Shown: positions 1 to 8,569, counted from the stretch's first letter. The stretch: 64,000 nt of DNA from Sulfotelmatobacter sp049792875 (GCA_049792875.1 JBARBI010000124.1:1-64000); one strand, 5' to 3'. The notes: a model not told the origin generated them from the sequence alone. Numbers and translations: made by a program.

Positions 1-724
1 CGAGCAGCCCAATCACTTCCGGTTCTGGCTGCAGTTCGGCCAGCAACCGGCCCAGTCGAATCGCTTCGCCGGTTAGCTCCGCCCGCGTCACTTCCCTTCC
101 CGCCGCGGCAGAGTAGCCCTCATTAAAAACTAGATACACGACCTGCAGCACCGCGCCCAGCCGCTCTGGCAATTCCTGCGGCGTCGGCACTTCGTAGGGA
201 ATCTTTGTCTCGCGAATTTTTGCTTTGGCGCGCACGATGCGTTGCGCCAACGTACGCGGAGTGGTGAGGAAGGCCTTGGCGATTTCTTCGGTTGTCAGCC
301 CGCACACCTCACGCAAGGTGAGCGCCACGTGCGCTTCCGGCGCAAGAGATGGATGGCAGCAGGTAAAAATCAGGCGCAGCCGATCATCTTCGAGGCTTTC
401 CGCTTCGTTGGAGCTTTCCGCCGAACTCGATTGCGCTTCGAGATAGTGCACCAGCTCGTTTTGCGACGCATCAAATCTTGCCCGTCGCCGCAGAGTGTCA
501 ATGGCTTTGAATCGCGCCGTCGAAATCAGCCATGGTCGCGAGTTGCCAGGTACTCCACTCGCCGGCCACGCGCTCAGCGCAGCCGCAAACGCTTCGTGCA
601 TCGCCTCCTCGGCCAGAGCAAAATCACCGAGCAAACGGATCAGCGTCGCCAGGATTCGCCCCGAATCCACGCGATAAAGGGAGTCGAGCAATTCGCGTAT
701 CTGCTCGGTGGAACACTCGGACAT
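1..724 (-). CDS. ECF RNA polymerase sigma factor, DUF6596 type (partial, C-terminus beyond window)
   Basis: Reading the minus strand from an ATG at 724 gives a sigma factor N-terminus (MSECSTEQIRELLDSLYRVD), then sigma-70 region 2 with a GDFALAEEAMHEAFAAAL helix, and region 4 with the helix-turn-helix GLTTEEIAKAFLTTPRTLAQ. The following YLVFNEGYSA segment is typical of the large ECF sigma factors that carry a C-terminal DUF6596/TPR-like extension. In that family the partner is often a small YCII/DGPF protein, which would lie outside the window. The frame is open to base 1, so the C-terminus is missing. I am confident of the family; the regulon cannot be deduced. Confidence 0.85.
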   Translation of the reverse strand, partial: MSECSTEQIRELLDSLYRVDSGRILATLIRLLGDFALAEEAMHEAFAAALSAWPASGVPGNSRPWLISTARFKAIDTLRRRARFDASQNELVHYLEAQSSSAESSNEAESLEDDRLRLIFTCCHPSLAPEAHVALTLREVCGLTTEEIAKAFLTTPRTLAQRIVRAKAKIRETKIPYEVPTPQELPERLGAVLQVVYLVFNEGYSAAAGREVTRAELTGEAIRLGRLLAELQPEPEVIGLL

Positions 725-1021
725 GACGACGACCTTAGCAAACCAGCTGCCCCGAATCAATTTGGCAAACGGCGGATCGATGCCAAGTGCCCAGGTCGTG
801 ACGGTGAAATCTGGACAACAGAACGCTTCCTCGGTTGACTCAAAATCGCCAGTGCAATTATTTGAGCTTCGTACACTTAACCCTACCGCGTTGCTCTGGA
901 GTGACGAGCAATCCGGAAGTTGAACCACAAAAGCGAGACGGTCAGAATGAGGCTTCGGGGACTCGAGGCATTTGTGAAATGGGTTGTAGTTTATCGGGCC
1001 TGCCAGCTCTGGGGATTTCAG

Positions 1022-1537
1022 CTACCTGTGGACCCATCGCCGAACCCGACCGTCCACCGGATCGACAATGCCGACAAAGTCGTAAGCCTGATTCCTCCTG
1101 AATATCCAAGGTGGCTGCCAATAGTGCAGGCTCACGGTCATCTCAGCCGCTTTTACCGATTGATGCGGACCGATCCTTAACAGGTTCTCGCAGTGTGCCG
1201 TCGTGGTGCCGTACCAGCCCAAGGTCTGATTCTGACGCTGGTATTTTGGGACCAACTTACTACCGCCGGACTTCCCCCGGTCTGTTTCAATATCGGGCGC
1301 GCAGTCGTACGACAAACCAACGATCGGCAGAACTGTCCGGCTCTTAATGTCGAACGCGAGAGACATAGGCTGAGTGGGAAATACAGGCCCGGCCACATCC
1401 ACGGCTGGCGGTGCGACCATCGCAAAATGTCCAGTAATCGTTACTGCGATGGCCATTGGCCATTTGAGCCAATACCACAAGGTACGCTTCTTGGATTCAT
1501 CGGGTTTTCGCTTTTTGCGCTTGCTCCGGGCACTCAT
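1022..1537 (-). CDS. Hypothetical single-pass membrane protein
   Basis: About 171 residues when started at the internal ATG (MSARSKRKKRKPDES). The frame could begin 15 codons earlier at 1582. A very basic N-terminus is followed by one hydrophobic helix (WYWLKWPMAIAVTITGHFAM), then an outside domain with a few aromatic residues. This charge pattern predicts a type II inner-membrane protein or a long uncleaved signal. I do not recognise the soluble domain. It shares its strand with the sigma factor downstream but is separated by almost 300 bases without an obvious gene. Moderate confidence that it is real; function unknown. Confidence 0.5.
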   Translation of the reverse strand: MSARSKRKKRKPDESKKRTLWYWLKWPMAIAVTITGHFAMVAPPAVDVAGPVFPTQPMSLAFDIKSRTVLPIVGLSYDCAPDIETDRGKSGGSKLVPKYQRQNQTLGWYGTTTAHCENLLRIGPHQSVKAAEMTVSLHYWQPPWIFRRNQAYDFVGIVDPVDGRVRRWVHR

Positions 1538-1927
1538 GATGTCCCACTCACTTTTATCGGCCAGTCTGTCGATCTTTTTCACGGTTCTAGGCGCCCACTG
1601 GACTGTTGGTCAAAGTCAGTTGGTCTTTCTCAACAGTATTCCGGGCAAACGCGCCCTTGGACGCGGCGAACATACAGGTAGGAAGGTGGTCCCAAGAGGT
1701 TCTTGCAAATCAGAGGTGCATCCCCGCCAAAAGCCAGAACCAATCTCCGCCGTGACCGCGAGAGGTGCCAGCCGCAAGGTCAGATGGGAGAATCGGGCTG
1801 GTCCATTGTCCGTGGTCAGCCCCTTCAGAATCTGGTCGTTGTTGGCGAAACATCGCGATCACCCTCTTTGACCAGGTTCGGAGTGCGATTCGAGCCAGCA
1901 AGACGCAGGGATGCTCGCCCCCAAAGT
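1538..1927. other. Non-coding gap, nothing recognisable
   Basis: About 390 bases between the membrane protein and the monooxygenase-like gene. Open frames here are short and have no recognisable motif or consistent codon bias. No repeat of the families seen elsewhere in the window was noticed. Confidence 0.4.
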
Positions 1928-2317
1928 TCAACGATGGGTGGGAAAGGCTGCGGTCGAGTGGTCTTCGGGTTCGTCCTCGCGTTTTCGGGGGGAAGGGAGG
2001 AAAGCTTTGGGAGGGTCGACTTTTTGCAGGGTTGAGGTCACCACATCAAAGGTTCTAACCTGAGGAGTTCCGGCCAATGTTTTTTTGAGAATATGCAGTA
2101 CCTCTGGATAACCCGTTAAATTGTAGGCCTGCGCATTATCCTCCTGATCCCAGAAGCTAATCGACACGATTTCTGTGCCGTCGGGTTCAGCCAGTGTGAT
2201 CGTATCCAGAAAGCCTTTTTGCTTGCGAAGCCACGGAAGGATTTCGTTGTCCATCACCCGCGCAAATTCGGGCAAGGTACCCGGTTTTAATTTGACGGTC
2301 ACGTGGCGAGCAAACAT
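1928..2317 (-). CDS. Antibiotic biosynthesis monooxygenase (ABM) domain protein
   Basis: A 129-residue protein starting at MFARHVTVKLKPG. The order of a beta strand, EFARVMDNEILPWLRKQKGF helix, and strands ending in SISFWDQEDNAQAY fits the dimeric alpha+beta ABM/ferredoxin-like barrel. Such proteins are small quinol or haem mono-oxygenases, or simply stress-related dimeric barrels; the sequence does not tell which. The frame extends upstream to 2410, but homology starts at the chosen ATG. The C-terminal 30 residues are charged and probably disordered. It is monocistronic as far as can be seen. Confidence 0.7.
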   Translation of the reverse strand: MFARHVTVKLKPGTLPEFARVMDNEILPWLRKQKGFLDTITLAEPDGTEIVSISFWDQEDNAQAYNLTGYPEVLHILKKTLAGTPQVRTFDVVTSTLQKVDPPKAFLPSPRKREDEPEDHSTAAFPTHR

Positions 2318-2445
2318 GTCAGCCTCCCCAAGCGGCTGAGGCGAACGGAGCAATCTCCGCCGGTTCGACTGGACCGAGTTCCACGTCGGACGCGGCCCAA
2401 ACCAGACCAAATTATAGCGGATTCGGTCGCCCGCAGGTCACGGTC

Positions 2446-2548
2446 GCAAAATCGTAGTTTCCTATCGCAAGTGCCCCGGCGGGAACCACTGGGGTCCCCG
2501 CGGAAGCTCACCGCCGGCACTTGTCGATAGGAAACTAAGATTTTTCGC
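2446..2548. repeat. Long imperfect inverted repeat (hairpin element)
   Basis: Two arms of about 35 bases (2446-2482 and 2511-2548) are nearly complementary around a short spacer. The arms share AGTTTCCTATCG and CAAGTGCC..GGCGG with one or two bulged bases. It lies in a 443-base gene-free stretch upstream of the metallothionein-like gene. It may be a small mobile palindrome or a structured leader; it does not match the other repeat families of the window. It is not followed by a T-run, so it does not look like a simple terminator. Confidence 0.65.
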
Positions 2549-2760
2549 ATAGGATTCTAAGCTGAGGCTTCTGTACCGGACTTACACAGTGTCAGCGAAA
2601 CGTCCCGACTATATCAAACTGCCGAGTCAATTGTTGAATCCCCGTTGCCCGCATCGACCCCGGACCAGGGATTTGCCTGCGACCTCCGCCCCTGTCCGTT
2701 TTGACAGGTTACCGGGGCCGCGCGTTCGTCATAGGATTACGCCATAACTTGGAGGGAAGC

Positions 2761-2940
2761 ATGTCCGACAATCAGCCGAAAACCTGTGCCCACCTGCCGT
2801 GCCGTTGCGTCGTATCGGCAGAACAGAGATATTGCAGCCAGTCGTGCGAGGATGCGGGATCAAGGGAAGTTGAGATTGCGTGCGAATGCGGCCACTCCCC
2901 TGGCTGCGCTCTCACCGTTGCGGAGGAGTCGGTCGCCTAA
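2761..2940 (+). CDS. Small cysteine-rich metallothionein-like protein
   Basis: Starting at the ATG preceded by GGAGGGAAGC, the product is 59 residues with eight cysteines (positions 9, 14, 16, 25, 29, 41, 43, 49) and two histidines (11, 45). The pattern CxHxxCxC, then YCSQSC, then CxCGHxxGC resembles bacterial SmtA/BmtA metallothioneins, which fold around a zinc-finger-like core and store Zn, Cd or Cu. The usual family count is nine cysteines, so this is a slightly reduced site. A longer frame from 2701 exists but lacks a ribosome site. No SmtB-like repressor is adjacent. Confidence 0.7.
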   Translation: MSDNQPKTCAHLPCRCVVSAEQRYCSQSCEDAGSREVEIACECGHSPGCALTVAEESVA

Positions 2941-3107
2941 CTGCGTCGCCGGCGGCAACCGCGTAAGCTTAGGGCCACTCCGCCATCACTCTTCGCCAAC
3001 ATCGCCTGGCTGCGGGGTCGCCGCGCATGAGGGAGTGCTGTCCCTGTCCCAGGCAGCCTCTGCTTTCGTTCAGGGTGAGCCTACCCGTCCAGAGAATTGA
3101 ACACTGT

Positions 3108-3800
3108 TTAGGACGTGGGTTGCAGGCGGGCAGCGATTTTTTCCAGCAGGGCCGAGGTAGCCGCGCCGGCTTCGAGAGTGGAAAACTCGTTTCCCAGTTC
3201 GATGCACGGCACGGCGGCACAGGCTTCGCGGAAGGACTTCTCAATCGCGGGCGAGGCGGTGAGGCCGGCGCCCAACAGCAACAGATCAAACCGCGTGATG
3301 CGGATCAGGATCATGCCATCGCGCAGGTTATTGGTGGAGTGGACATCGTATCCGGCGCGGTGGAGGAACTCTCGAAGATAAGTGACTACGTCGAGATTGC
3401 GATCGACGCATAAGACGCTTCGCCCTGCAGACACCGGCTGTTCGGCCGGGACGGGCTTGCGGTAGAACGCGGCCACCGCGTTATCTTCCGATTCGTGCGA
3501 ATCAAACAATTTGGTCAGGCGGGAGAGTTCCAGCACTTTGCGGACATGTTCGGGAACGTCGCAGAGTTTCAGGTCGCCGTGCACCTGGCGCGTGCTGGTG
3601 AGAGTGCGCACGATGGTTCCCAGGCCGCTGCTGTCAATGAAAACCACTTCGCCGAGATGCAGGACAAGCGAACGGCGGTCGCGAAGCAGATGGGTAACGT
3701 GAGCGCGCAAGGCGTCGCTCTCGCCGCCGGCAACGATGCGTCCTTTGCAGCGGACGATGGTGACTCGTCCGACATCGCGTGTTTCCAGGGTTAGTCTCAA
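3108..3800 (-). CDS. STAS-domain anti-sigma-factor antagonist fused to a degenerate receiver domain
   Basis: A TTG start at 3800 with GGAG five bases upstream gives 230 residues. Residues 1-100 are an STAS domain; VVFIDSSGLGTIV contains the serine that partner-switching kinases phosphorylate. After a linker, SVLCVDRNLDVVTYLREFL begins a CheY-like receiver, but the place of the phospho-acceptor Asp reads FDLLLLGAGL, so it probably cannot be phosphorylated there. It is divergent from the Ser/Thr kinase at 3973, which suggests, but does not prove, a shared signalling role. The track from 3944 is a longer, less likely start. Confidence 0.8.
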   Translation of the reverse strand: MRLTLETRDVGRVTIVRCKGRIVAGGESDALRAHVTHLLRDRRSLVLHLGEVVFIDSSGLGTIVRTLTSTRQVHGDLKLCDVPEHVRKVLELSRLTKLFDSHESEDNAVAAFYRKPVPAEQPVSAGRSVLCVDRNLDVVTYLREFLHRAGYDVHSTNNLRDGMILIRITRFDLLLLGAGLTASPAIEKSFREACAAVPCIELGNEFSTLEAGAATSALLEKIAARLQPTS

Positions 3801-3957
3801 TTTGTCTCCAGTGGGATATCGGCCAACCCTTTCGAGGCGATGGTTGGAGAGATTATAAGGGCGCTCCTGGCGTGTCAAGATAATCCCACGCCGGGAAACT
3901 CCAGTCCAGACGCCGCACTTGAAGGCTCCATTCCGTGGACGCAATTTTCTGGGGGAC

Positions 3958-3963
3958 TATAAT
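3958..3963 (+). promoter_or_regulatory. Candidate -10 box TATAAT of the Ser/Thr kinase gene
   Basis: A perfect TATAAT lies nine bases before the kinase ATG. Transcription from it would start about two bases before the start codon, giving a leaderless or nearly leaderless mRNA. The -35 region is weak. An ATG overlapping this box is closed by a stop after four codons. Confidence 0.45.
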
Positions 3964-3972
3964 GGCCGCTAC

Positions 3973-6591
3973 ATGACCCTGGCCCCTGGCACCAGACTCA
4001 GTCAGTATGAAATTCTTTCCCCGCTTGGAGCGGGCAGCATGGGCGAAGTGTATCGCGCCCGAGATACGCGGCTCGAGCGCGACGTCGCGATCAAGGTTCT
4101 GCCGGAGTTGGTTTCTTCGGAACCTGGCCGCCTGCAGCGCTTCGAAACGGAAGCCAAGGCGACAGCGGCGCTGAACCATCCCAACATCCTGGCAGTGTAC
4201 GCGATGGGCACGTATGCGGGCGTGCCCTATCTGGTGTCGGAACTGCTGGAGGGTACGACGCTGGCCGAGACGGCGAGGCGCGGGCCTCTCCCGTTGCGCA
4301 AGGCGCTTGACTACGGAGTGCAGATCGCGCACGGGCTGGCGGCTGCGCACGAAAAAGGAATCGTCCACCGCGATCTCAAGCCCGACAATCTGTTCGTCAC
4401 CAAAGATGGACGGATCAAGATACTAGACTTCGGCTTGGCGAAGGTGATTCCGCCGAAAGATGCGGTGATGAGCCAGGCGCCCACGGTAACCATGCACGGC
4501 GTCGCGATGGGAACGGTGGGCTATATGTCTCCCGAGCAGGTGCGGGGACTGACGATCGACCACCGCACTGATATTTTCGCCTTCGGCGCAATCCTCTACG
4601 AGATGGTGATGGGGAAGCGCACGTTTGAGCGGCCGACCTCGGCAGATACGATGAGCGCGATTCTGAACGAAGAACCGAAGCCGATCTCCGATCTTGCGCC
4701 GGAGACGCCAGTGGCGCTGCAGAGAGTCGTGCTGCGCTGCCTGGAGAAAAACGCGGAGCAACGGTTTCAGTCGGCGTCCGATCTGGCGTTTGCGCTGGAA
4801 GCGCTCTCCGATTCCGCGAGTGCGACGCCCACGGGCGCGCATGCGGTAATACAAGATGGGAAGAAGACGCTCGCGCCCGATCGCTCGCGAATTGGGTTGG
4901 CCGCAGCAGCGCTGGTGCTTGCGGCCGGAGCGCTGGTCGCTTTTTTCTGGATGCAGCCCGCACCCGCTCCCAAGGTTTCGAACTACATTCAACTCACGCA
5001 TGATGGCCAGCCGAAGTCGCTCATCGGGACCGACGGGTCGAGGCTCTACCTCGGCGTCGGGGTGGGAGGCTCGGGAAGCCTCGCGTTTCATGGGGTTGCG
5101 GAGATGTCGGTTTCGGGTGGCGAACCGAGGAAGATTCCGATCATGCCCTCACCTGACATGGTTCCCGTGGACTTGTCGAAGGATGGGTCGGAGCTCCTCG
5201 TGGTGGATGGACGGGGCGCGCCTCCCCGAGGACCGCTCTGGAGTCTGCCCATCCTGGGAGGATCGCCGCGCCGACTGGGGGACGCATCCGCAGAAACGGC
5301 CGCGTGGTCTCCGGATGGCAAGATGCTGGCATACAGCAACTTGAGCGACTTGTTTGTGGCCAAGGCCGAGGGGACGGACGCTCGGAAAGTGCTTACCGTG
5401 AAGGGTGACATCAAGAACATCACCTGGTCCCCTGACAACGGCCACTTGCGATTCGACACCACGGAAAGCGCGGGAACCATCGGCCAGCAACTCGCCTGGG
5501 AAGTGTCGGTGGCCGGGACGGATTTACACCGTCTGCTGGCGGGCTGGCACGATCCGCCGGACGAATGTTGCGGCAAGTGGACGGCCGACGGGAAGTATTT
5601 CGTGTTCGAATCGAAGAGTCAGATCTGGGCGCTTCCGCAAAAAGGCAGCTTCCTTCACGCTGATACCAAACCTGTGGGGCTAACTTCCAGCCCGCTTTCG
5701 TTGTCGTCTCCGCTGCCCAGCAAAGATGGCAAGAAGCTGTTCATGATCGGGCAAACGTACCGCGGCGAGTTGATGCGCTACGACGCGAAATCCGGGCAGT
5801 TCTCCCTGTTTCTTGGTGGAGTTTCAGCGGAATATGTTGCCTTCTCGAAAGACGCGCAATGGGTGACCTATGTTTCGTACCGCGAGGGTAGCCTATGGCG
5901 AAGCAAGGTGGACGGGAGCGAGCGCCTGCAGCTGACTTACCCTCCCATGTATCCCTTGCTGCCTCGCTGGTCTCCCGACGGCAAGAAGATCATCTTCTTC
6001 GAATTCGCGGTGAGCGCCAACAAGCCTGCGAGGATCTATGAGGTTTCGGCCGAGGGCGGAAGCCCGCGGCAACTGATGCCGGACGATCCGCGTCAGCAAC
6101 TGGACCCGAACTGGTCGCCGGACGGAACGAAAATCGTCTTCAGCAATGAATCGAATGATCCCTCGTCGGCGATCCACGTGTTGGATGTGGCGAGCCGACA
6201 AGTCTCGGACCTGCCGGATTCCCAGGGATTCTACTCGCCCCGGTGGTCGCCGGATGGCCGGTACATTTCCGCCTTCTCGGCGGACTCGATGCGGCTTCTT
6301 CTGTTTGACTTCCAGACGAAGAAATGGACCGAGTTGGCGAACGGGTCTTTAAGCTGGCTGAATTGGTCGCATGACGGACAGTACGTTTACGTTCTGGATT
6401 ATCGGGGAAAGAATGCGGTCGTCAGGATTCGAGTCAGCGACCATCAGACAGAACAGGTGGCCGATCTGAAGAGTTTTGCGACCACCGGTCGTTACGGAGG
6501 CTCCCTGGCGCTCGCACCCGACGATTCCCCACTGTTGCTGCGTGACACGGGGACTCAGGATGTTTATTCGGTGGACTGGGAAGCGCCCTAA
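3973..6591 (+). CDS. Receptor-like Ser/Thr protein kinase with C-terminal TolB/WD40-like beta-propeller
   Basis: An 872-residue protein. The Hanks-type kinase domain has the glycine loop GAGSMGEVYRARD (19-31), catalytic Lys41 (VAIKVL), HRDLKPDN with Asp134, DFG at 152-154 and GYMSPEQ. A transmembrane helix spans about 307-327. The outer half carries repeated WSPDG motifs (for example WSPDGKKIIFF, WSPDGTKIVFS, RWSPDGRYISAF), typical of TolB/PD40 propeller blades. This architecture is common in Acidobacteria. It probably senses an extracytoplasmic ligand and phosphorylates cytoplasmic targets. Its divergent neighbour is an STAS protein, a plausible partner. Confidence 0.92.
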   Translation: MTLAPGTRLSQYEILSPLGAGSMGEVYRARDTRLERDVAIKVLPELVSSEPGRLQRFETEAKATAALNHPNILAVYAMGTYAGVPYLVSELLEGTTLAETARRGPLPLRKALDYGVQIAHGLAAAHEKGIVHRDLKPDNLFVTKDGRIKILDFGLAKVIPPKDAVMSQAPTVTMHGVAMGTVGYMSPEQVRGLTIDHRTDIFAFGAILYEMVMGKRTFERPTSADTMSAILNEEPKPISDLAPETPVALQRVVLRCLEKNAEQRFQSASDLAFALEALSDSASATPTGAHAVIQDGKKTLAPDRSRIGLAAAALVLAAGALVAFFWMQPAPAPKVSNYIQLTHDGQPKSLIGTDGSRLYLGVGVGGSGSLAFHGVAEMSVSGGEPRKIPIMPSPDMVPVDLSKDGSELLVVDGRGAPPRGPLWSLPILGGSPRRLGDASAETAAWSPDGKMLAYSNLSDLFVAKAEGTDARKVLTVKGDIKNITWSPDNGHLRFDTTESAGTIGQQLAWEVSVAGTDLHRLLAGWHDPPDECCGKWTADGKYFVFESKSQIWALPQKGSFLHADTKPVGLTSSPLSLSSPLPSKDGKKLFMIGQTYRGELMRYDAKSGQFSLFLGGVSAEYVAFSKDAQWVTYVSYREGSLWRSKVDGSERLQLTYPPMYPLLPRWSPDGKKIIFFEFAVSANKPARIYEVSAEGGSPRQLMPDDPRQQLDPNWSPDGTKIVFSNESNDPSSAIHVLDVASRQVSDLPDSQGFYSPRWSPDGRYISAFSADSMRLLLFDFQTKKWTELANGSLSWLNWSHDGQYVYVLDYRGKNAVVRIRVSDHQTEQVADLKSFATTGRYGGSLALAPDDSPLLLRDTGTQDVYSVDWEAP

Positions 6592-6613
6592 AGGACATGC
6601 GGGCTCGCGGTCT

Positions 6614-6805
6614 TCAATCGTTGGTCCCTTCGATCGTTCGGACCGATTTCGATTCTGGTTGCACTGCGGGTCGCTCGAGCCGCTGCACCTTGTGCTCCAA
6701 CAGATCGTTGAGTTCTTGGACAAGTTTCGTAAACATCTCAGGATTTTCTTCCTTGGCGATCTGCTCGCAAAGCAATTGCATGCGCTCTCGTTCGTCGGGG
6801 GTCAT
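6614..6805 (-). CDS. Small conserved helical protein
   Basis: A 63-residue acidic protein (MTPDERERMQLLCEQIAKEE...) consisting mainly of two amphipathic helices; the motif ELNDLLEHKVQRL recurs in short acidobacterial proteins as I remember them. It converges on the kinase gene, with 22 bases between the stops. The next gene upstream (6951-7181) has the same layout, IRYLCSHVTQ then ELLGAIHEKIERI, and is probably a diverged paralogue. Function unknown; perhaps a small regulatory adaptor. Confidence 0.65.
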   Translation of the reverse strand: MTPDERERMQLLCEQIAKEENPEMFTKLVQELNDLLEHKVQRLERPAVQPESKSVRTIEGTND

Positions 6806-6950
6806 CGGAACCTCACGGCAGCCGCCTTTTGCGGGGAGATTTGCATCCGGAAGAGCGCATCAAAAATGAACCCCAAAGACACTGAAAAGTTGCCCGCTTC
6901 GTCGCCGCGGTGCCCACCGCCACAATCGAAATGGTGATTGGAACAGAGGG

Positions 6951-7181
6951 TTATTCGCATGAGTTTGGGTATTCGCGGTGCTCTGGAGGAGGCGAGGCGC
7001 GCCGCTCCCTGGCCGGCTTACGCGCAAGGAGTTGATTCGCTGCGAGGACCCTGATGCGTTCAATTTTTTCGTGGATTGCGCCCAGTAGTTCCTGCAGAAG
7101 GGCTTCCACCTCGTCGTTGGAGGCCTGGGTGACATGGGAGCAAAGGTATCGAATTCGGTCGTCGAGGCGGCGCGTGGGCAT
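6951..7181 (-). CDS. Small conserved helical protein, paralogue-like
   Basis: 76 residues beginning MPTRRLDDRIRYLCSHVTQ. It has the same pattern as the preceding small gene: a Cys in the first helix, then LLQELLGAIHEKIERIRVL, then a basic low-complexity tail rich in Arg and Pro. No known domain is recognised. The two genes lie 145 bases apart in the same direction and may be co-transcribed. Confidence 0.6.
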   Translation of the reverse strand: MPTRRLDDRIRYLCSHVTQASNDEVEALLQELLGAIHEKIERIRVLAANQLLARKPARERRASPPPEHREYPNSCE

Positions 7182-7405
7182 GGTAGAAGTAGGCGCGTCG
7201 ACCAGTGGCTGTTCTGTATGGTGCCCGATTCCGCGAGAGCGTTCGATACCCTACATACTGTAGACCGCACGAAATCGCGGTCGGCTGAGGACGAGCGGGT
7301 CGATGTCTTCATTCAAGCAGCAGGCGGATCTACGCCTGGCCTCTGAAATGCGGATACAGCCTTTCCTCTAGACGGATCAAATCGAGCAGCGGCTTGCAAA
7401 CTGGG

Positions 7406-7675
7406 TTACGTTCCGAACCGTTCAGCGGCGCGAGCTTTTGCCTTGGCGGCTTCCTCCTCGCGGTTTTTCGGCGGCGCAGTGGTGTCGAGCGAGCGCAGAA
7501 GTCGTGTTGAGACCGCGGCAACTTCGTCGACGGCGGCGAGGAACGAGGCCTCGTTGGACTTGGACGGTTTGTTGAAGCCGGTGATCTTGCGGACGAACTG
7601 GAGCGATGCGGCGCGAACTTCCTCGTCGGTGACAGGCGGATCGAAATTGAAGAGAGTTTTGATGTTTCTGCACAT
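7406..7675 (-). CDS. DUF2277 family protein
   Basis: An 89-residue protein with the family hallmark MCRNIKTLFNFDPPVTDEEV and ASLQFVRKITGFNKPS. DUF2277 proteins are small helical cytoplasmic proteins of unknown function, found widely in actinobacteria, proteobacteria and acidobacteria. The C-terminal REEEAAKAKARAAERFG is a charged helix. It is transcribed away from infC. Family identification is confident; biological role unknown. Confidence 0.85.
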   Translation of the reverse strand: MCRNIKTLFNFDPPVTDEEVRAASLQFVRKITGFNKPSKSNEASFLAAVDEVAAVSTRLLRSLDTTAPPKNREEEAAKAKARAAERFGT

Positions 7676-7808
7676 GGAGAAAGACCTCGCTTAGAAGGCC
7701 CCGCGCGCGGGGCTCCACCTCATTCTCACCCAAGTGGGCAGGTCCTTGGAACCCCGATTTGCAAAAACCCGGAACGATGCGAATGCTTCGGTGCGAAAAG
7801 AACTTTTT

Positions 7809-7836
7809 GGCGCCGCGCTGAGGCGCTGCGCCACCT
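7809..7836 (+). repeat. R1-family palindrome, tail hairpin only
   Basis: GCGCCGCGCTGAGGCGCTGC followed by GCCACCT matches the tail hairpin of the R1 palindromes near 30 kb and 33 kb. The first hairpin and the GGTACCT end are not recognisable, so this looks like a partial or decayed copy. It sits in the leader region of the infC operon. Confidence 0.6.
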
Positions 7837-7918
7837 AGAATCGACGCAAGATCGACTAAGATTTCGACAATGGACCGGAGACGCCTGCCGAGGCGTGGTT
7901 CAGCGGCGAGCAGCATGC

Positions 7919-7924
7919 TATAAT
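7919..7924 (+). promoter_or_regulatory. Candidate -10 box of the infC operon
   Basis: TATAAT about 37 bases before the infC start. The -35 hexamer expected near 7896-7901 reads TGGTTC, a weak match. The position fits a short leader carrying the GGAGG ribosome site at 7951-7955. Confidence 0.5.
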
Positions 7925-7960
7925 TCTTTATTCTCAGTCGCTTAGAGCACGGAGGACTGT

Positions 7961-8569
7961 ATCGATAAACGTTTTATCCGCACGAACGATCGTATCCGGG
8001 CGCGCGAAATCCGCGTGATTGACGACGAAGGGCAGCAGCTTGGCATCATGCCGCCTTACGAAGCGATCAAAAAAGCCCGCGAAAAGAATCTGGACCTGGT
8101 TGAGATTTCGCCCACCGCGCAGCCTCCCGTGTGCCGCATCATGGACTACGGGAAGTATCTCTACCAGCAGGAAAAAAAAGAGCGCGAAGCCAAGAAGCAC
8201 CAGAAAACGATCACCGTAAAAGAGGTCAAGTTCCGCATCAATGTGGACGACCACGATTACGAGACGAAGAAGAATCACGTGCTGCGTTTTCTGGATGAGG
8301 GCGACAAGGTCAAGGCGACCATTTTCTTCCGCGGACGCGAGATGACCCGCACCGGGCTGGGCCGCCAGATTCTGGAGCGGCTCATCAAGGACGTGGAAGC
8401 GCACAGCATCGTGGAGTTCCGTCCCCGCCAAGAGGGAAACACGCTGCACGCGATCCTGGCTCCGAAGAAGACGGAGAAGGAACGAGAGAAAGAGAAGCAG
8501 AAGGCTGCGGCACAGAGCGCGCCCAACCCAAACGCTCCTCCGGCGCAGGTCGCCAAGCCCGCGTCGTGA
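7961..8569 (+). CDS. infC: Translation initiation factor IF-3 (rare ATC start)
   Basis: IF-3 prevents subunit association and proofreads initiation. The frame with NKR-like KRFIRTNDRIRAREIRVI begins at an ATC codon at 7961, five bases after GGAGG; no ATG or GTG precedes it in frame, and the GTG at 8015 would remove the conserved N-terminal helix. Non-canonical AUU/AUC starts are a known feature of infC and underlie IF-3 autoregulation in E. coli. The N-domain (GIMPPYEAIKKAREKNLDLVEISP), linker and C-domain (KEVKFRINVDDHDYETK) are all present. A 25-residue Ala/Pro/Lys tail follows. 202 residues; first gene of the infC-rpmI-rplT-pheS-pheT operon. Confidence 0.93.
   Translation: MDKRFIRTNDRIRAREIRVIDDEGQQLGIMPPYEAIKKAREKNLDLVEISPTAQPPVCRIMDYGKYLYQQEKKEREAKKHQKTITVKEVKFRINVDDHDYETKKNHVLRFLDEGDKVKATIFFRGREMTRTGLGRQILERLIKDVEAHSIVEFRPRQEGNTLHAILAPKKTEKEREKEKQKAAAQSAPNPNAPPAQVAKPAS

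Noticed and set aside
1710..1931. 73-codon minus-strand frame overlapping the ABM gene end
   Set aside because: No conserved motif and overlaps a better-supported gene.
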